Shown: positions 40,520 to 50,439, counted from the stretch's first letter. The stretch is 64,000 nt of DNA from Ethanoligenens harbinense YUAN-3 (GCF_000178115.2 NC_014828.1:705501-769500), one strand, 5' to 3'. Notes: generated by a model not told the origin, from the sequence alone. Program-made: numbers and translations.

Positions 40520-41473
40520 TTGGAGCAGATTCCCGTCCTCGCCGTGGTGGGTTCCACCGCCAGCGGCAAAACCCGGCTGGCTGTGGAGCTGGCGCTGCAT
40601 TACGGCGGCGAGGTGGTTTCGGCGGATTCCATGCAGATCTACAAGGGCATGGCCGTTGGCACCGCGCAGCCCACGCCGGAGGAAAGGCGCGGCGTGCCGC
40701 ACCATCTCATCGGTATGCGTGACCCGGCGCAGCCATGCAGCGTGGCCGAGTATGTGGCGCTGGCGGGCGCGTGCATCGCGGATATCCACGCGCGCGGGCG
40801 GGTGCCCGTGGTGGCCGGCGGCACCGGGCTGTATGTCGATTCGCTGCTGCTCGGGCGCGCCTTTGAGGAGACCGGGCGGGACGACGCGCTGCGCGCCCGC
40901 CTGCGGCGGGAAGCGGAGGAGCGGGGTGGGGAGTCTCTGCTGGCAAAGCTGGCGGCGTTTGATCCGGAAACCGCCGAAAGGCTGCACCCGCACAACATCG
41001 GGCGCATCATTCGCGCCATCGAGGTCTATGAGACCGACGGCGTCACCATGTCCGAGCTTCAGCGCCGTTCCCGGCTGGCGCCTTCGCCCTACTGCACGTT
41101 TCGCGTCGGGCTGTATGCCGCCGACCGCGCCGCGCTTTATGCGAAGATCGACGCCCGGGTGGACGGGATGATGGCCGCCGGCCTGTTGGACGAAGCAAAA
41201 GCGCTCTTTGCGCGCGAAGATGTGCGGGGCGGCACCGCTATGCAGGCCATCGGCTACAAGGAGCTGGCGGGATACCTGCGCGGGGAATGCGCGCTGGAAG
41301 ACGCCGTGGAGGCCGTCAAGCGCGCCACCAGGCGGTATGCCAAGCGGCAGATGACCTGGTTTCGCCGCGAAAAAGACATCCTCTGGCTTGAAATCGGAAT
41401 GGGAAATTTTGAAATAATTTGTGAACAGGCCGTGCGCGGCATAGATAATGCGCGCATTCTATGCTATAATTAG
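40520..41473 (+). CDS. miaA: tRNA dimethylallyltransferase MiaA
   Basis: 317 residues from a TTG at 40520, chosen because AGGAGG lies 6 nt upstream. The P-loop VVGSTASGKTRLA, SADSMQIYKGMAVGTAQP and PHHLIGMRDP are family signatures. It prenylates A37 of tRNAs reading U-initial codons, making the substrate of MiaB encoded upstream. hfq follows, as in many bacteria. Confidence 0.95.
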   Translation: MEQIPVLAVVGSTASGKTRLAVELALHYGGEVVSADSMQIYKGMAVGTAQPTPEERRGVPHHLIGMRDPAQPCSVAEYVALAGACIADIHARGRVPVVAGGTGLYVDSLLLGRAFEETGRDDALRARLRREAEERGGESLLAKLAAFDPETAERLHPHNIGRIIRAIEVYETDGVTMSELQRRSRLAPSPYCTFRVGLYAADRAALYAKIDARVDGMMAAGLLDEAKALFAREDVRGGTAMQAIGYKELAGYLRGECALEDAVEAVKRATRRYAKRQMTWFRREKDILWLEIGMGNFEIICEQAVRGIDNARILCYN

Positions 41474-41578
41474 GCAATACTCTCTGGTGCTTGTACACAA
41501 AACCGGAGCGGTCTTCCGCCGTGCAGAAAGGCATCATTCCCTGCTTTCGGACGGGCCGGTCTCTTTGGAGGAAACAAT

Positions 41579-41830
41579 ATGCAGAAGGCAATGAATTTAC
41601 AGGACGTATTTCTCAACCAGGTGCGCAAGGACAAGATTCCCGTCACCATTTTTCTCACCAACGGGTATCAGTTCAAAGGCGTGGTCAAAGGCTTTGATAA
41701 TTTCACCGTGATCCTCGAAAGCGACGGCAAGCAGGATCTGGTCTATAAGCATGCCATCTCCACCGTGATTCCGGTGCGCCCGGTCTCCATTCTGGACAGT
41801 GCCACCGCGCCCGCTAAAGAGCACGTCTGA
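41579..41830 (+). CDS. hfq: RNA chaperone Hfq
   Basis: 83 residues. Sm1 motif [21 protein letters not shown] and Sm2 motif [12 protein letters not shown] are intact, with a short C-terminal tail usual in Firmicutes. It forms a hexameric ring binding U- and A-rich RNA. GGAGGAAAC precedes the ATG. Its presence makes sRNA regulation plausible (see the sRNA candidate at 62690-62806). Confidence 0.97.
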   Translation: MQKAMNLQDVFLNQVRKDKIPVTIFLTNGYQFKGVVKGFDNFTVILESDGKQDLVYKHAISTVIPVRPVSILDSATAPAKEHV

Positions 41831-41835
41831 CGGCC

Positions 41836-43053
41836 ATGCACATGAACAGCTCGCTCAAATGGCTGCTGCGCGTGGGGCTTTCGCTGTTTTTGCTCACCTA
41901 TGTCGGGTACCAGGCCTACCGGGCGCTCTACCACCCCGTGCGCACGCAGCGGGTCACGATCTCCACCGTGCAGGACAGCATCACCGCCGACGCCGTCGCG
42001 CTGCATCAGGAAACGCTGTTGCAGAACACGGCGTCCGGCGTCATTGATTATACGCGCGATAACGGCGAACGGGTGTCCAAAGGCGGTGTGGTGGCCAATA
42101 TCTACCCCACCGAGCAGGACGCGCAGAACGAGCAGGCGCTCCAGGCCGTGCAGGACCAGATCACCCGTCTGCAGAATCTGGGCGATACCGGCAGCGCGGG
42201 TGTGACGGATGTGAGCGTGCTGGACGCGGCGCTGCGCGAGGATTTTCTCCGGCTGGCCGATCAGACCGCCGGTTCCAACTTGGATGGCCTTTCAGACGCG
42301 GGTACCAGCCTCTTGAATTATCTCAACCGCAAGCAGCTTGCTACCGGCGCCGTCAGCGATTTCGGCGGCGCCATCGCCACCCTGCAAAAGCAAGCGGATG
42401 CGCTCAAAGCGAAGATCGGCGGGGCCGGGCAGCCGCTCACCGCTCCGGTCGCGGGCTATTTTGTGCAGACGGCGGACGGGTATGAGGGCGCGTATAACGT
42501 CGCAAATATCGCGTCCATCAAACCGGCGGATGTGCAGAAGCTCCTGACGGAAAAGGTGACGCCGCCTTCTGGCGCGGCCGGCAAGGTCGTGTCGGACTTT
42601 GAATGGTATGTCGCTGCGCTCCTCACGCCAAACGAGGCGCACCGGCTGGCCGAGAACGGGCAGGTGGATCTGCGTTTTGCACTTTCCAGCGAGGATGCGG
42701 TGCCCGCCACCGTGCTGGCGCTCAACCCCACGGGGAACCAGTACGCCGCAGTCTTCCTCTGCAGCTCCATGACCCAGAAGCTGGCCGTCATCCGTCGCCA
42801 GAGTGTGCATATCATCATACAGAGCTATACCGGCCTGCGGGTGGACAACCGCTATATCAGCGTGATCGGCGGGAAAAAGGGCGTGTTCGTGCAGGACGGC
42901 GACACGGCCCGGTTTCGCACGATCGTCCCCGTTTTCAGCGGGAACGGCTACACGATCTCGACGGTCGATCCTTCCGATACCGGCAGGCTGCAGGTCTATG
43001 ATGCCATCATTACGAACAGGGATGATTTACATGACGGAGAATTGCTCCAGTGA
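41836..43053 (+). CDS. HlyD-like membrane-anchored adaptor protein
   Basis: 405 residues. One N-terminal membrane helix (about 8-27) is followed by a lipoyl-like half (TASGVIDYTRDNGERVSKGGVVA), a helical hairpin and a second half (PVAGYFVQTADG), the pattern of periplasmic adaptors in Gram-positive form. No transporter partner is next to it. In Clostridia a similar gene often precedes the ylmE-sepF-ylmG-ylmH-divIVA block, so a role in envelope or division is possible but unproven. Confidence 0.8.
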   Translation: MHMNSSLKWLLRVGLSLFLLTYVGYQAYRALYHPVRTQRVTISTVQDSITADAVALHQETLLQNTASGVIDYTRDNGERVSKGGVVANIYPTEQDAQNEQALQAVQDQITRLQNLGDTGSAGVTDVSVLDAALREDFLRLADQTAGSNLDGLSDAGTSLLNYLNRKQLATGAVSDFGGAIATLQKQADALKAKIGGAGQPLTAPVAGYFVQTADGYEGAYNVANIASIKPADVQKLLTEKVTPPSGAAGKVVSDFEWYVAALLTPNEAHRLAENGQVDLRFALSSEDAVPATVLALNPTGNQYAAVFLCSSMTQKLAVIRRQSVHIIIQSYTGLRVDNRYISVIGGKKGVFVQDGDTARFRTIVPVFSGNGYTISTVDPSDTGRLQVYDAIITNRDDLHDGELLQ

Positions 43054-43759
43054 GCAGACTGCGCGCGCGCAGGAAATCGCGCGCAACCTCGACGCCGTGC
43101 GGGCGCGCATCGAGCAGGCGGCGCGCGTGTCCGGCCGCAGTGCGGACGCGGTCACGCTGGTGGCGGTAACCAAGACCATGCCTGCGTCGGATGTGAATGC
43201 CGCGCTGGTGCACGGCGTGCGCGTATTCGGTGAAAACCGCGTGCAGGAGTTGCTCGGCAAGCTGCCGGACATCCGCTTGGGCGAAGGGCAGTGCGCCCAT
43301 CTCATCGGCCATTTGCAGACCAACAAGGTCCGGCAGGTGATTGACAAAGTGGCGATGATCCAGTCGGTGGACAGCGTCCATCTCGCGGAGGAGATCGACA
43401 AGCAGGCGGCCAAACGCGGCCTGCGGATGGATGTGCTCATCGAGGTCAATATCGGCGGTGAGGAAGCCAAATCGGGCGTGCCGCCCCAGGACCTGCCCGC
43501 GCTGTTGGAAGCGGCGGCCGGTTTTCCCCATCTGCGGGTCTGCGGGTTGATGGCCGTCCCCCCCGTCTGCGCCGACAAAGAGGCGGTTCGCCCCTATTTT
43601 CGGGCAATGCGCAAACTGTTTATTGACATTGCACCCAAAAAATCGGATAATGTATCTATGCACATCCTCTCCATGGGGATGTCCGGTGATTTTGATATCG
43701 CAATCGAGGAAGGCTCCACAATGGTGCGGGTTGGAACCGCGATTTTTGGCAGAAGATAA
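43031..43759 (+). CDS. PLP homeostasis protein (YggS/YlmE family)
   Basis: 242 residues from the ATG at 43031, overlapping the previous gene by 23 nt. The PLP Lys is in VTLVAVTKTMP. VFGENRVQELLGK, HLIGHLQTNK and the C-terminal MGMSGDFDIAIEEGSTMVRVGTAIFG signature are present. It binds and buffers pyridoxal phosphate. First of the conserved cell-division block. Confidence 0.95.
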   Translation: MTENCSSEQTARAQEIARNLDAVRARIEQAARVSGRSADAVTLVAVTKTMPASDVNAALVHGVRVFGENRVQELLGKLPDIRLGEGQCAHLIGHLQTNKVRQVIDKVAMIQSVDSVHLAEEIDKQAAKRGLRMDVLIEVNIGGEEAKSGVPPQDLPALLEAAAGFPHLRVCGLMAVPPVCADKEAVRPYFRAMRKLFIDIAPKKSDNVSMHILSMGMSGDFDIAIEEGSTMVRVGTAIFGRR

Positions 43760-43787
43760 GACCATACACTGCAGGAGGTAGACGGCG

Positions 43788-44225
43788 ATGAGCCTGATGG
43801 AAAAACTCAAAAATTTTATGACCGCAGAAGAAGAAGATTACGAGGATATGGGAGAAGAAGTTGATCTGCTGGCGAAAGCGCCGGATAAAGCGGGTGCGCG
43901 CACCGAAGATGTCCGCCGCAACAACAAAGTGGTCAACATCCACACTACGGCGCAGCTTCAGGTAGTGCTCATTAAGCCGGAGCGCTTCGACGACGCGGTG
44001 GGCGTGGCCGATCACCTCAACGACAAACGCACCGTGGTGCTCAATCTGGAGTCCACCAACAAGGATGTGTCGCGCCGGATCGTTGATTTTCTCAGCGGCG
44101 TGGCGTATGCCAACAACGGCCAGATCAAGCGCGTGGCCAACAGTACGTTCATTATCACGCCGTATAACGTGGATATCGTGGGCGACCTGCTGGACGAACT
44201 GGAAAACAACGGCGTGTTCTTCTGA
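43788..44225 (+). CDS. sepF: Cell division protein SepF
   Basis: 145 residues. A short amphipathic membrane-targeting start (MSLMEKLKNFMT) and acidic linker are followed by the SepF core (VNIHTTAQLQVVLIKPERFDD...RIVDFLSGVAYANNGQIKRV). It polymerises into rings and tethers FtsZ to the membrane. GGAGG is upstream. Confidence 0.95.
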   Translation: MSLMEKLKNFMTAEEEDYEDMGEEVDLLAKAPDKAGARTEDVRRNNKVVNIHTTAQLQVVLIKPERFDDAVGVADHLNDKRTVVLNLESTNKDVSRRIVDFLSGVAYANNGQIKRVANSTFIITPYNVDIVGDLLDELENNGVFF

Positions 44226-44265
44226 AAAATCCGGCATCCTGCCTGTCGGCAGGCATGTTTCGGGC

Positions 44266-44295
44266 GCCGCCCTGTTTGATGGTGGGGCGGCTTTT
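44266..44295 (+). terminator. Weak terminator-like hairpin between sepF and yggT
   Basis: GCCGCCC (44266-44272) pairs with GGGCGGC (44285-44291), followed by TTTTC. It may lower read-through into the downstream genes, or be without effect. Confidence 0.4.
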
Positions 44296-44342
44296 CATTT
44301 CGGTGCCGTACGCCGCACCGTTTTTGCTGTGGAGGGGATGGA

Positions 44343-44648
44343 TTGGCTTACGCTTTGAGTTATGGGCTTCTGCGTGCGTTTGGCGGCCTGATTTGGATCA
44401 TCAATGCGTTGATTCTGGTCAGGGTGCTCATTTCGTGGGTGCCGCAGTTGATTCAGTCGCATGTGGGACGTCTCATCGTCGCGCTCACTGAGCCGGTTTT
44501 GGCCCCTTTCCGGCATCTGCTGATGCGCATTCCCGCCCTCAGCCGTCTGCCGGTGGATTTTTCCCCGATCGTAGCCTGGATTGCTTTGAGTTTGCTCCAG
44601 TGGATCATCAACATGCTGTTCGGCGTCTTTTTCACGATGCTCCATTGA
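44343..44648 (+). CDS. YggT/YlmG family membrane protein
   Basis: 101 residues from a TTG at 44343 with GGAGGGG upstream. Two hydrophobic regions flank SWVPQLIQSHVGRLIVALTEPVLAPFRHLL, the family signature. The family is linked to cell division and nucleoid or envelope organisation. Part of the conserved block. Confidence 0.9.
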   Translation: MAYALSYGLLRAFGGLIWIINALILVRVLISWVPQLIQSHVGRLIVALTEPVLAPFRHLLMRIPALSRLPVDFSPIVAWIALSLLQWIINMLFGVFFTMLH

Positions 44649-44661
44649 CAAGGTGACGCTT

Positions 44662-45414
44662 TTGAAAATGCCAGGAACAGACGACAGTCTGCTTTTTGCG
44701 CGCGCAGACGATGCGTTGCGGGCGGTGGGGCGGTACGCGGCCCGTTTCGTCGGGTTCCTCGACGAGCGGGAACAGGCGGCCGTTTTGCGGCATCTGTCGG
44801 CAAAGCATGCTGATGCATCGTTTCTGCTCTGGGGCGGTTATGCGGACGCGGAGCGCCGGATGCTCGGCGTCTTCCCGCAGGAAGAGGTGCCGGACGGCGC
44901 GGCGTTTCCCATTACAGCGGTGCAGATCATCTGGAAAGGTGCGGAACTGAACCATCGTGATTTTCTGGGTGCGCTGCTTTCGCTGGGCCTCAAACGCGAA
45001 AAGGTGGGCGACCTTGTCGTACGTTCAAACGACTGCGTGGCGTTTTTGGAAAACGCGGTGGCCGCTTTCGTACGGTCCAACCTTTCCCGTGTGGGGCGTA
45101 TCGGCGTTTCCTGCGAGCCGTATGAGGGGGATGTGCGTCGTGAAGCGCATTTTGCGGAGATCGGCGGCACTGTCGCTTCCGAACGGCTCGACTGCGTGGT
45201 TGCCGCACTCACCGGCTGCTCCCGTACCCAGGCGGAGGACGGTATCACGGCCGGGCGGGTGGCGTTGGATTTTCGAACGGTGACCGACCGGGCTTGCCGG
45301 GTGCCGCCCGGCGCTTCGCTGTCCATCCGCGGCTGTGGCCGCTTTGTCGTGGATGAACTCGGCCCGCCCACGCGGAAAGGGCGGCTGCGCTTCGCGGCGC
45401 GCAAGTATGTGTAA
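44662..45414 (+). CDS. ylmH: S4-domain RNA-binding protein YlmH
   Basis: 250 residues from a TTG at 44662 (AAGGTG 6 nt upstream; the GTG at 44653 is the alternative). The C-terminal S4 domain covers about 178-240 (LTGCSRTQAEDGITAGRVALDF). YlmH binds ribosomes and has been linked to rescue of stalled nascent chains. It lies between yggT and divIVA as in other Firmicutes. Confidence 0.9.
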   Translation: MKMPGTDDSLLFARADDALRAVGRYAARFVGFLDEREQAAVLRHLSAKHADASFLLWGGYADAERRMLGVFPQEEVPDGAAFPITAVQIIWKGAELNHRDFLGALLSLGLKREKVGDLVVRSNDCVAFLENAVAAFVRSNLSRVGRIGVSCEPYEGDVRREAHFAEIGGTVASERLDCVVAALTGCSRTQAEDGITAGRVALDFRTVTDRACRVPPGASLSIRGCGRFVVDELGPPTRKGRLRFAARKYV

Positions 45415-45436
45415 CAGGAAATGAGGAGGCGGCGGC

Positions 45437-46159
45437 ATGACGTCGGGTGAACTTTTAAATAAGCGGTTTGAAAAAACGCGCATGGGCGGCTATAAAACCA
45501 CGGAAGTGGAGGCGTTCCTGACGGAAGCGGCCAACGCTTTTACGCAGCTGACGCGCGAAAACGGCGACCTCAAGCGGCAGGTCGAAGCGCTGCGCACACA
45601 GGCGGCGGAAGTGGAAGCCGATAAGGACAGCCTGCGTGACGCACTGCTGAGCGCTCAGAAGTTTGCCGACTCGCTGGTGCACGATGCAAAGGCGCAGGCG
45701 GAAGAAATTCTGGTGGAAGCGCGCACCAAGGCCGACCGTCTCACCGGCAGTGTGCAGATTCAGATCGTGCAGGAAAAAGAAGAACTGACGCGCATGAAAA
45801 CGGAAGTCGCCGCATTCCGCTCCAAGCTGTTGGATATCTACCGCGCACATCTGGAGCTGATCGGCGCCATACCGGTGGAAGCGCCCGCAGGCACTGCGGA
45901 GCCTGCAAAGAATGAAAACGAAGCACCGACGGCCGATACCACGGCAGCGTCGGCTGCTGAAGAAAAACCGGCTGCTGCACCTGCCCTGGAAGAAGAGGCG
46001 CAGCCTGCCGCACAAGAGGAAGCCGCCGCCGCACAGGCGCCTGCCGGGGAGACTGCAAAACCCATGAACACCGTGTCCGTGCGGCTGAACATGCGCTATG
46101 ACGAGCAGACGGGGGAATATGTCCCGTTCTCGGCGGACGGCGAGCAAGAGGAAGAATGA
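45437..46159 (+). CDS. divIVA: DivIVA-domain protein
   Basis: 240 residues. N-terminal DivIVA domain (TSGELLNKRFEKTRMGGYKTTEVEAFL), long coiled coil (about 35-140), then an Ala/Glu/Pro-rich tail (about 145-205) and a short conserved end. It binds curved membrane and organises poles and septum. The low-complexity tail is an expansion compared with Bacillus. GAGGAGG is upstream. Confidence 0.92.
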   Translation: MTSGELLNKRFEKTRMGGYKTTEVEAFLTEAANAFTQLTRENGDLKRQVEALRTQAAEVEADKDSLRDALLSAQKFADSLVHDAKAQAEEILVEARTKADRLTGSVQIQIVQEKEELTRMKTEVAAFRSKLLDIYRAHLELIGAIPVEAPAGTAEPAKNENEAPTADTTAASAAEEKPAAAPALEEEAQPAAQEEAAAAQAPAGETAKPMNTVSVRLNMRYDEQTGEYVPFSADGEQEEE

Positions 46160-46232
46160 ACAGGCGCCCCGGCGTCTGCAGCGGAACGGTTTTCGCTTTT
46201 CGTAAACATCGGATAAGGAGCGACGTGTACCC

Positions 46233-49010
46233 ATGCCTGAGGATTATAACAATACGCTGAACCTGCCGAAGACGGCATTCCCCATGCGGGCGGGCCTGCC
46301 CCAGAAAGAGCCGGAGCTGCTCAAAAAGTGGGAAGAGCAGGATTTCTGGAATGCCCTGATGCGGCACAACGAGGGCAAGCCCCTCTTTGTGTTGCACGAC
46401 GGTCCGCCCTATGCCAACGGTGATATCCATCTCGGCACGGCCATGAACAAGATCCTCAAGGATTTCATCATGCGCTACAAAAATATGTCCGGCTTCAAAG
46501 CGCCTTATGTGCCGGGGTGGGACACGCACGGCCTGCCCATCGAGCGCAAGGCGATCGACAAGGTGGGTCTGAACCGGCGCAGCGATGATCCGGCGGAGTT
46601 TCGCGGGCATTGTCGGGATTTTGCGCTTTCCCATATCGAAGTGATGACGGAACAGTTCAAGCGGCTGGGCGTTATCGGCGACTGGAAACATCCCTACCGC
46701 ACGCTCAACCCTGCATTCGAGGCAAGGCAGATCGAGGTCTTTGGCGAAATGGCGCTCAAAGGCTATATCTATAAAGGGCTCAAGCCGGTCTACTGGTGCC
46801 CGCACGACGAGACAGCTCTCGCAGAGGCGGAGATCGAATACGCGGAAGACCCATGCGATTCCGTCTACGTCAAATTTGAAGTGACGGATGACCACGGCAA
46901 GCTCTATCCGCTCGGCGCAAAGCCCGGCAGCACCTATTTCATTATCTGGACGACTACCACATGGACATTGCCGGGCAACGTGGCTATCTGCCTCGGGCCG
47001 GAGTTTGACTACGCGTTGGTGCGCGCGGGTGATTCCTGTTATGTGGTGGCCGCAGCGCTGGCCGAAAAAGCCATGCAGGCCGGCGGCGTGGAAAACTATG
47101 AAGTGCTCGGCACCATTCCCGGAGCAGAGCTTGAGGGCATCACCGCGAAGCATCCGTTCCTGGACAGGCAGTCGCTGGTTATCGTGGGCGGCCACGTTAC
47201 GCTGGAAAGCGGCACCGGCTGCGTGCATACCGCGCCGGGACACGGCGTGGAGGACTTCGAGGTCTGCCGGAATTATCCGCAGTTGCCCATTGTGGTGCCG
47301 GTGGATGACAAGGGTCGCCTGACCAAAGACGCCGGCCCGTTCGAGGGGCTGACCACCGACAAGGCAAACAAGGCCATCCGGGAACACCTCGCAGAGACCG
47401 GTGCGCTTTTTGCGACGGAGCACATCACCCACCAGTATCCGCACTGCTGGCGCTGTAAGCATCCGGTGCTTTTCCGCGCGACCGAACAGTGGTTCTGCTC
47501 GGTGGACGACATCAAGGAAAAAACGTTCGAGGCCATCCGCGGTGTGGAGTGGCTGCCCGCATGGGGCGAGGAGCGCATCACCGGCATGGTGCGTGACCGC
47601 AGCGACTGGTGCATTTCGCGCCAGCGTCTGTGGGGCGTGCCCATCCCTATTTTTTACTGCAAGGACTGCGGCAAGGAGCTCATCACCCGTGAGAGCATCG
47701 ACGCGGTGGCTGCGCTGTTTCGCAAAGAGGGCGCCGACGCCTGGTGGAAATACAGCGCGGAGGAAATCCTGCCGGGAGGCACCGTCTGCTCCTGCGGCGG
47801 GCACGCGTTCGCCAAAGAGCAGGACGTCATGGATGTCTGGTTCGACTCGGGCGTGACCCACGCCGCCGTGCTGGCCACCCGCCCCGACCTGCACTGGCCG
47901 GCGGACATTTATCTGGAAGGCAACGACCAGTACCGTGGCTGGTTCCAGTCCTCGCTGCTCACCAGCATCGCGTGGAAAGGCGTCGCCCCTTATAAAATGG
48001 TCATCACCCACGGCATGGTGGTGGACGGCGAAGGCCGCAAGATGTCCAAGAGTCTGGGCAACGGCATCGCACCGGGCGATATTGTGAAAAAATTCGGTGC
48101 GGATATCCTGCGCCTTTGGGTGGCATCGTCGGATTATCAGGGCGATGTCCGCGTGTCGGACAACATCCTCAAGCAGCTTTCGGAAGTCTACCGCAAGATC
48201 CGCAACACCGCGCGGTATATCCTCGGCAACACGTCGGACTTTGATCCGCAGAAAGACGCGGTGGCGTTCGACGCGCTGCTGCCCATCGACAAATGGGCGG
48301 TGTGGCGGCTGGACGAGCTACAGAAGACCGTTGTCACGGCGTATGAACACTACGAGTTCCACACTATTTTCCACGCGGTGCACAATTTCTGTGTGGTGGA
48401 TATGTCCAACTTCTATCTGGATGTGCTCAAGGACCGGCTGTATGTCGAAAAGGCGGATTCGGTTTCCCGCCGCGCGGCGCAGACCGTCATCCACCGCATC
48501 CTTGATTCGCTTACCCGGCTGGTGGCGCCCATTCTCGTCTTCACAGCCGAGGAAATCTGGCAGTATCTCCCGCACGACGCAGAGCAGGAAAGCGTGCTGT
48601 ACGCGGGCATGCCGTCGCTCTCGGGCGAGTCGTTCGACGAAGCGTTTACCGGTCGCTGGGAGCGCATCCACACCATCCGCGACGATGTGAAAAAAGCGCT
48701 GGAGCTTTCCCGTACGGCGCATGAGATCGGCGGCTCGCTCGAAGCGGAAGTGACGCTGTATGCCGCCGGCGAACTGTACGACTTCCTCCAGTCCGTGGTG
48801 GAAGAGCTGCCCGCTGTGTTCATCGTTTCCGGCGTGCATCTGGAAAAAGAGGGCACGGGCGCGTTCCAGGGCGACGTAGAGGGCCTGTCGGTTACAGTGG
48901 CGCACGCGCACGGGGAGAAGTGCGAACGCTGCTGGGTCTACAGCGACACGGTAGGGCAGTCGACGAAACATCCCACTCTTTGCAGCCGTTGTGCGGGGAT
49001 CGTGGAATGA
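46233..49010 (+). CDS. ileS: Isoleucyl-tRNA synthetase
   Basis: 925 residues, class I synthetase. HIGH-type motif PYANGDIHLGTA (about 58-69), a CP1 editing domain with TTTTWTLPGN, KMSKSLGN (about 603) and a C-terminal zinc site (CERCWVYSD...CSRC). Only 73 nt separate it from divIVA, leaving no room for the T-box leader that usually controls this gene in Firmicutes. Confidence 0.97.
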   Translation: MPEDYNNTLNLPKTAFPMRAGLPQKEPELLKKWEEQDFWNALMRHNEGKPLFVLHDGPPYANGDIHLGTAMNKILKDFIMRYKNMSGFKAPYVPGWDTHGLPIERKAIDKVGLNRRSDDPAEFRGHCRDFALSHIEVMTEQFKRLGVIGDWKHPYRTLNPAFEARQIEVFGEMALKGYIYKGLKPVYWCPHDETALAEAEIEYAEDPCDSVYVKFEVTDDHGKLYPLGAKPGSTYFIIWTTTTWTLPGNVAICLGPEFDYALVRAGDSCYVVAAALAEKAMQAGGVENYEVLGTIPGAELEGITAKHPFLDRQSLVIVGGHVTLESGTGCVHTAPGHGVEDFEVCRNYPQLPIVVPVDDKGRLTKDAGPFEGLTTDKANKAIREHLAETGALFATEHITHQYPHCWRCKHPVLFRATEQWFCSVDDIKEKTFEAIRGVEWLPAWGEERITGMVRDRSDWCISRQRLWGVPIPIFYCKDCGKELITRESIDAVAALFRKEGADAWWKYSAEEILPGGTVCSCGGHAFAKEQDVMDVWFDSGVTHAAVLATRPDLHWPADIYLEGNDQYRGWFQSSLLTSIAWKGVAPYKMVITHGMVVDGEGRKMSKSLGNGIAPGDIVKKFGADILRLWVASSDYQGDVRVSDNILKQLSEVYRKIRNTARYILGNTSDFDPQKDAVAFDALLPIDKWAVWRLDELQKTVVTAYEHYEFHTIFHAVHNFCVVDMSNFYLDVLKDRLYVEKADSVSRRAAQTVIHRILDSLTRLVAPILVFTAEEIWQYLPHDAEQESVLYAGMPSLSGESFDEAFTGRWERIHTIRDDVKKALELSRTAHEIGGSLEAEVTLYAAGELYDFLQSVVEELPAVFIVSGVHLEKEGTGAFQGDVEGLSVTVAHAHGEKCERCWVYSDTVGQSTKHPTLCSRCAGIVE

Positions 49011-49534
49011 GACGGAGCATGTTTGCCTCTCGAAGGCGCGGATATGGCCGAAGCAGATGCGGCGTCGCGCCGTGGATCTGGCTGTTGCTCGCGGCTGCAC
49101 TGGTGGCGGCCGATCGCCTGACCAAGCTGGCGGTGGTCGCCCACATGCAGTTGGGGGAGGACATTCCCGTTCTTGGGCCGCTTCTGCATCTGTATTATCT
49201 GCGCAACACCGGCGCGGCGTTCTCGTTGTTTGATACGCTGGCGTTTGGCCGCTGGCTCTTGGCAGGCTTTACCATCGTGCTGGTTGGCGTATGCATTTGG
49301 GTGCTGTTTGCGGGCAAACTGCGCGGGTGGCTGGGCAATCTGGCACTCACCCTCATCATCGCGGGCGGCATCGGCAACCTCATCGACCGGTTGACAACGG
49401 GCGAAGTGGTCGATTTTCTGTATGTAAAGATCATTCATTTTGCAATATTCAACGTAGCGGACAGTTTTGTGGTTGTGGGCGCGGTGCTGCTCTGCCTGTG
49501 TTTCCTGTTGCAGGAAAAACGGGGCGCACGATGA
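49007..49534 (+). CDS. lspA: Lipoprotein signal peptidase LspA
   Basis: 175 residues from an ATG at 49007 that overlaps the ileS stop. Four membrane segments. The catalytic Asp pair is in GNLIDRL and FNVADSF; YYLRNTGAAFSL is the conserved Asn motif. It cleaves prolipoprotein signal peptides at the lipobox Cys, and would process the lipoprotein at 62001-62507. The N-terminus is somewhat long and basic; ATG 49019 is an alternative start. Confidence 0.94.
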   Translation: MRRSMFASRRRGYGRSRCGVAPWIWLLLAAALVAADRLTKLAVVAHMQLGEDIPVLGPLLHLYYLRNTGAAFSLFDTLAFGRWLLAGFTIVLVGVCIWVLFAGKLRGWLGNLALTLIIAGGIGNLIDRLTTGEVVDFLYVKIIHFAIFNVADSFVVVGAVLLCLCFLLQEKRGAR

Positions 49535-50439
49535 CGCGGCAGACCTTTGTGGCCGGTATGGAACAGGCGGGCGAGCGGCTGGACAGGGCGCTCGCCCGTT
49601 TGTGTCCGGATCAGACACGCTCCGGTCTGCAAAAGCTGTTGGAATGTGGGCTGGTCACGCTTAACGGCAAACCTGCCGGCAAGCACGACCGCATGCGCGC
49701 GGGTGACGAGATCGTGGTCGAGTTTCCGGATCCGGTGCCGCTTGAAGCGAAAGCACAGGACATCCCGATCGAGGTCGTCTATGAGGACGACGATCTGCTG
49801 GTAGTGAACAAGCCGCAGGGCATGGTGGTGCACCCGGGCGCGGGCAACCCGGACGGCACGCTGGTGAACGCGCTGCTCTTCCATTGTGGGGACAGCTTGT
49901 CCGGCATCGGAGGCGTGCTGCGGCCGGGCATCGTCCACCGCATTGATAAAGACACCAGCGGTTTGTTGATGGTGGCCAAGAACGATCGCGCGCACCAGAG
50001 TCTTGCCGCGCAGATCAAGGCGCACAGCTTTCTGCGGGAATACGAAGCGGTGGTCTGTGGCGTCATCAAGGAAGACAGCGGCACGGTGGATGCGCCGGTG
50101 GGCCGCCACCCCACCAACCGCAAGCGTATGGCCGTCACGCAGAAAAACAGCCGTCACGCCGTCACGCATTACACGGTGCTGCGTCGTTATACGCATTATA
50201 CCCACCTGAGGCTGCGGCTGGAAACCGGCCGTACGCACCAGATTCGGCTGCACATGGCCTATATCGGGCATCCTGTGGCGGGCGATCCCGTTTATGGCAA
50301 GCCGCTGTGCGGCCTGCGGGGGCAATGTCTGCACGCGCGCACGCTGGGCTTCGTCCACCCGTCCACCGGCCGTTATATGGAATTTACCAGCGAACTACCC
50401 GCGTATTTCCGGCAATTTCTCACTACCCTTGCGACATGA
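49531..50439 (+). CDS. rluD: RluD/RluA family pseudouridine synthase
   Basis: 302 residues. N-terminal S4 domain (ERLDRALARLCPDQTRSGLQ), then the catalytic HRIDKDTSGLLMVAK motif with the active Asp, and RTHQIRLHMAYIGHPVAGD. It modifies uridines in 23S rRNA; assignment to RluD rather than another RluA member is by overall length and context after lspA. Overlaps the lspA stop. Confidence 0.92.
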   Translation: MTRQTFVAGMEQAGERLDRALARLCPDQTRSGLQKLLECGLVTLNGKPAGKHDRMRAGDEIVVEFPDPVPLEAKAQDIPIEVVYEDDDLLVVNKPQGMVVHPGAGNPDGTLVNALLFHCGDSLSGIGGVLRPGIVHRIDKDTSGLLMVAKNDRAHQSLAAQIKAHSFLREYEAVVCGVIKEDSGTVDAPVGRHPTNRKRMAVTQKNSRHAVTHYTVLRRYTHYTHLRLRLETGRTHQIRLHMAYIGHPVAGDPVYGKPLCGLRGQCLHARTLGFVHPSTGRYMEFTSELPAYFRQFLTTLAT

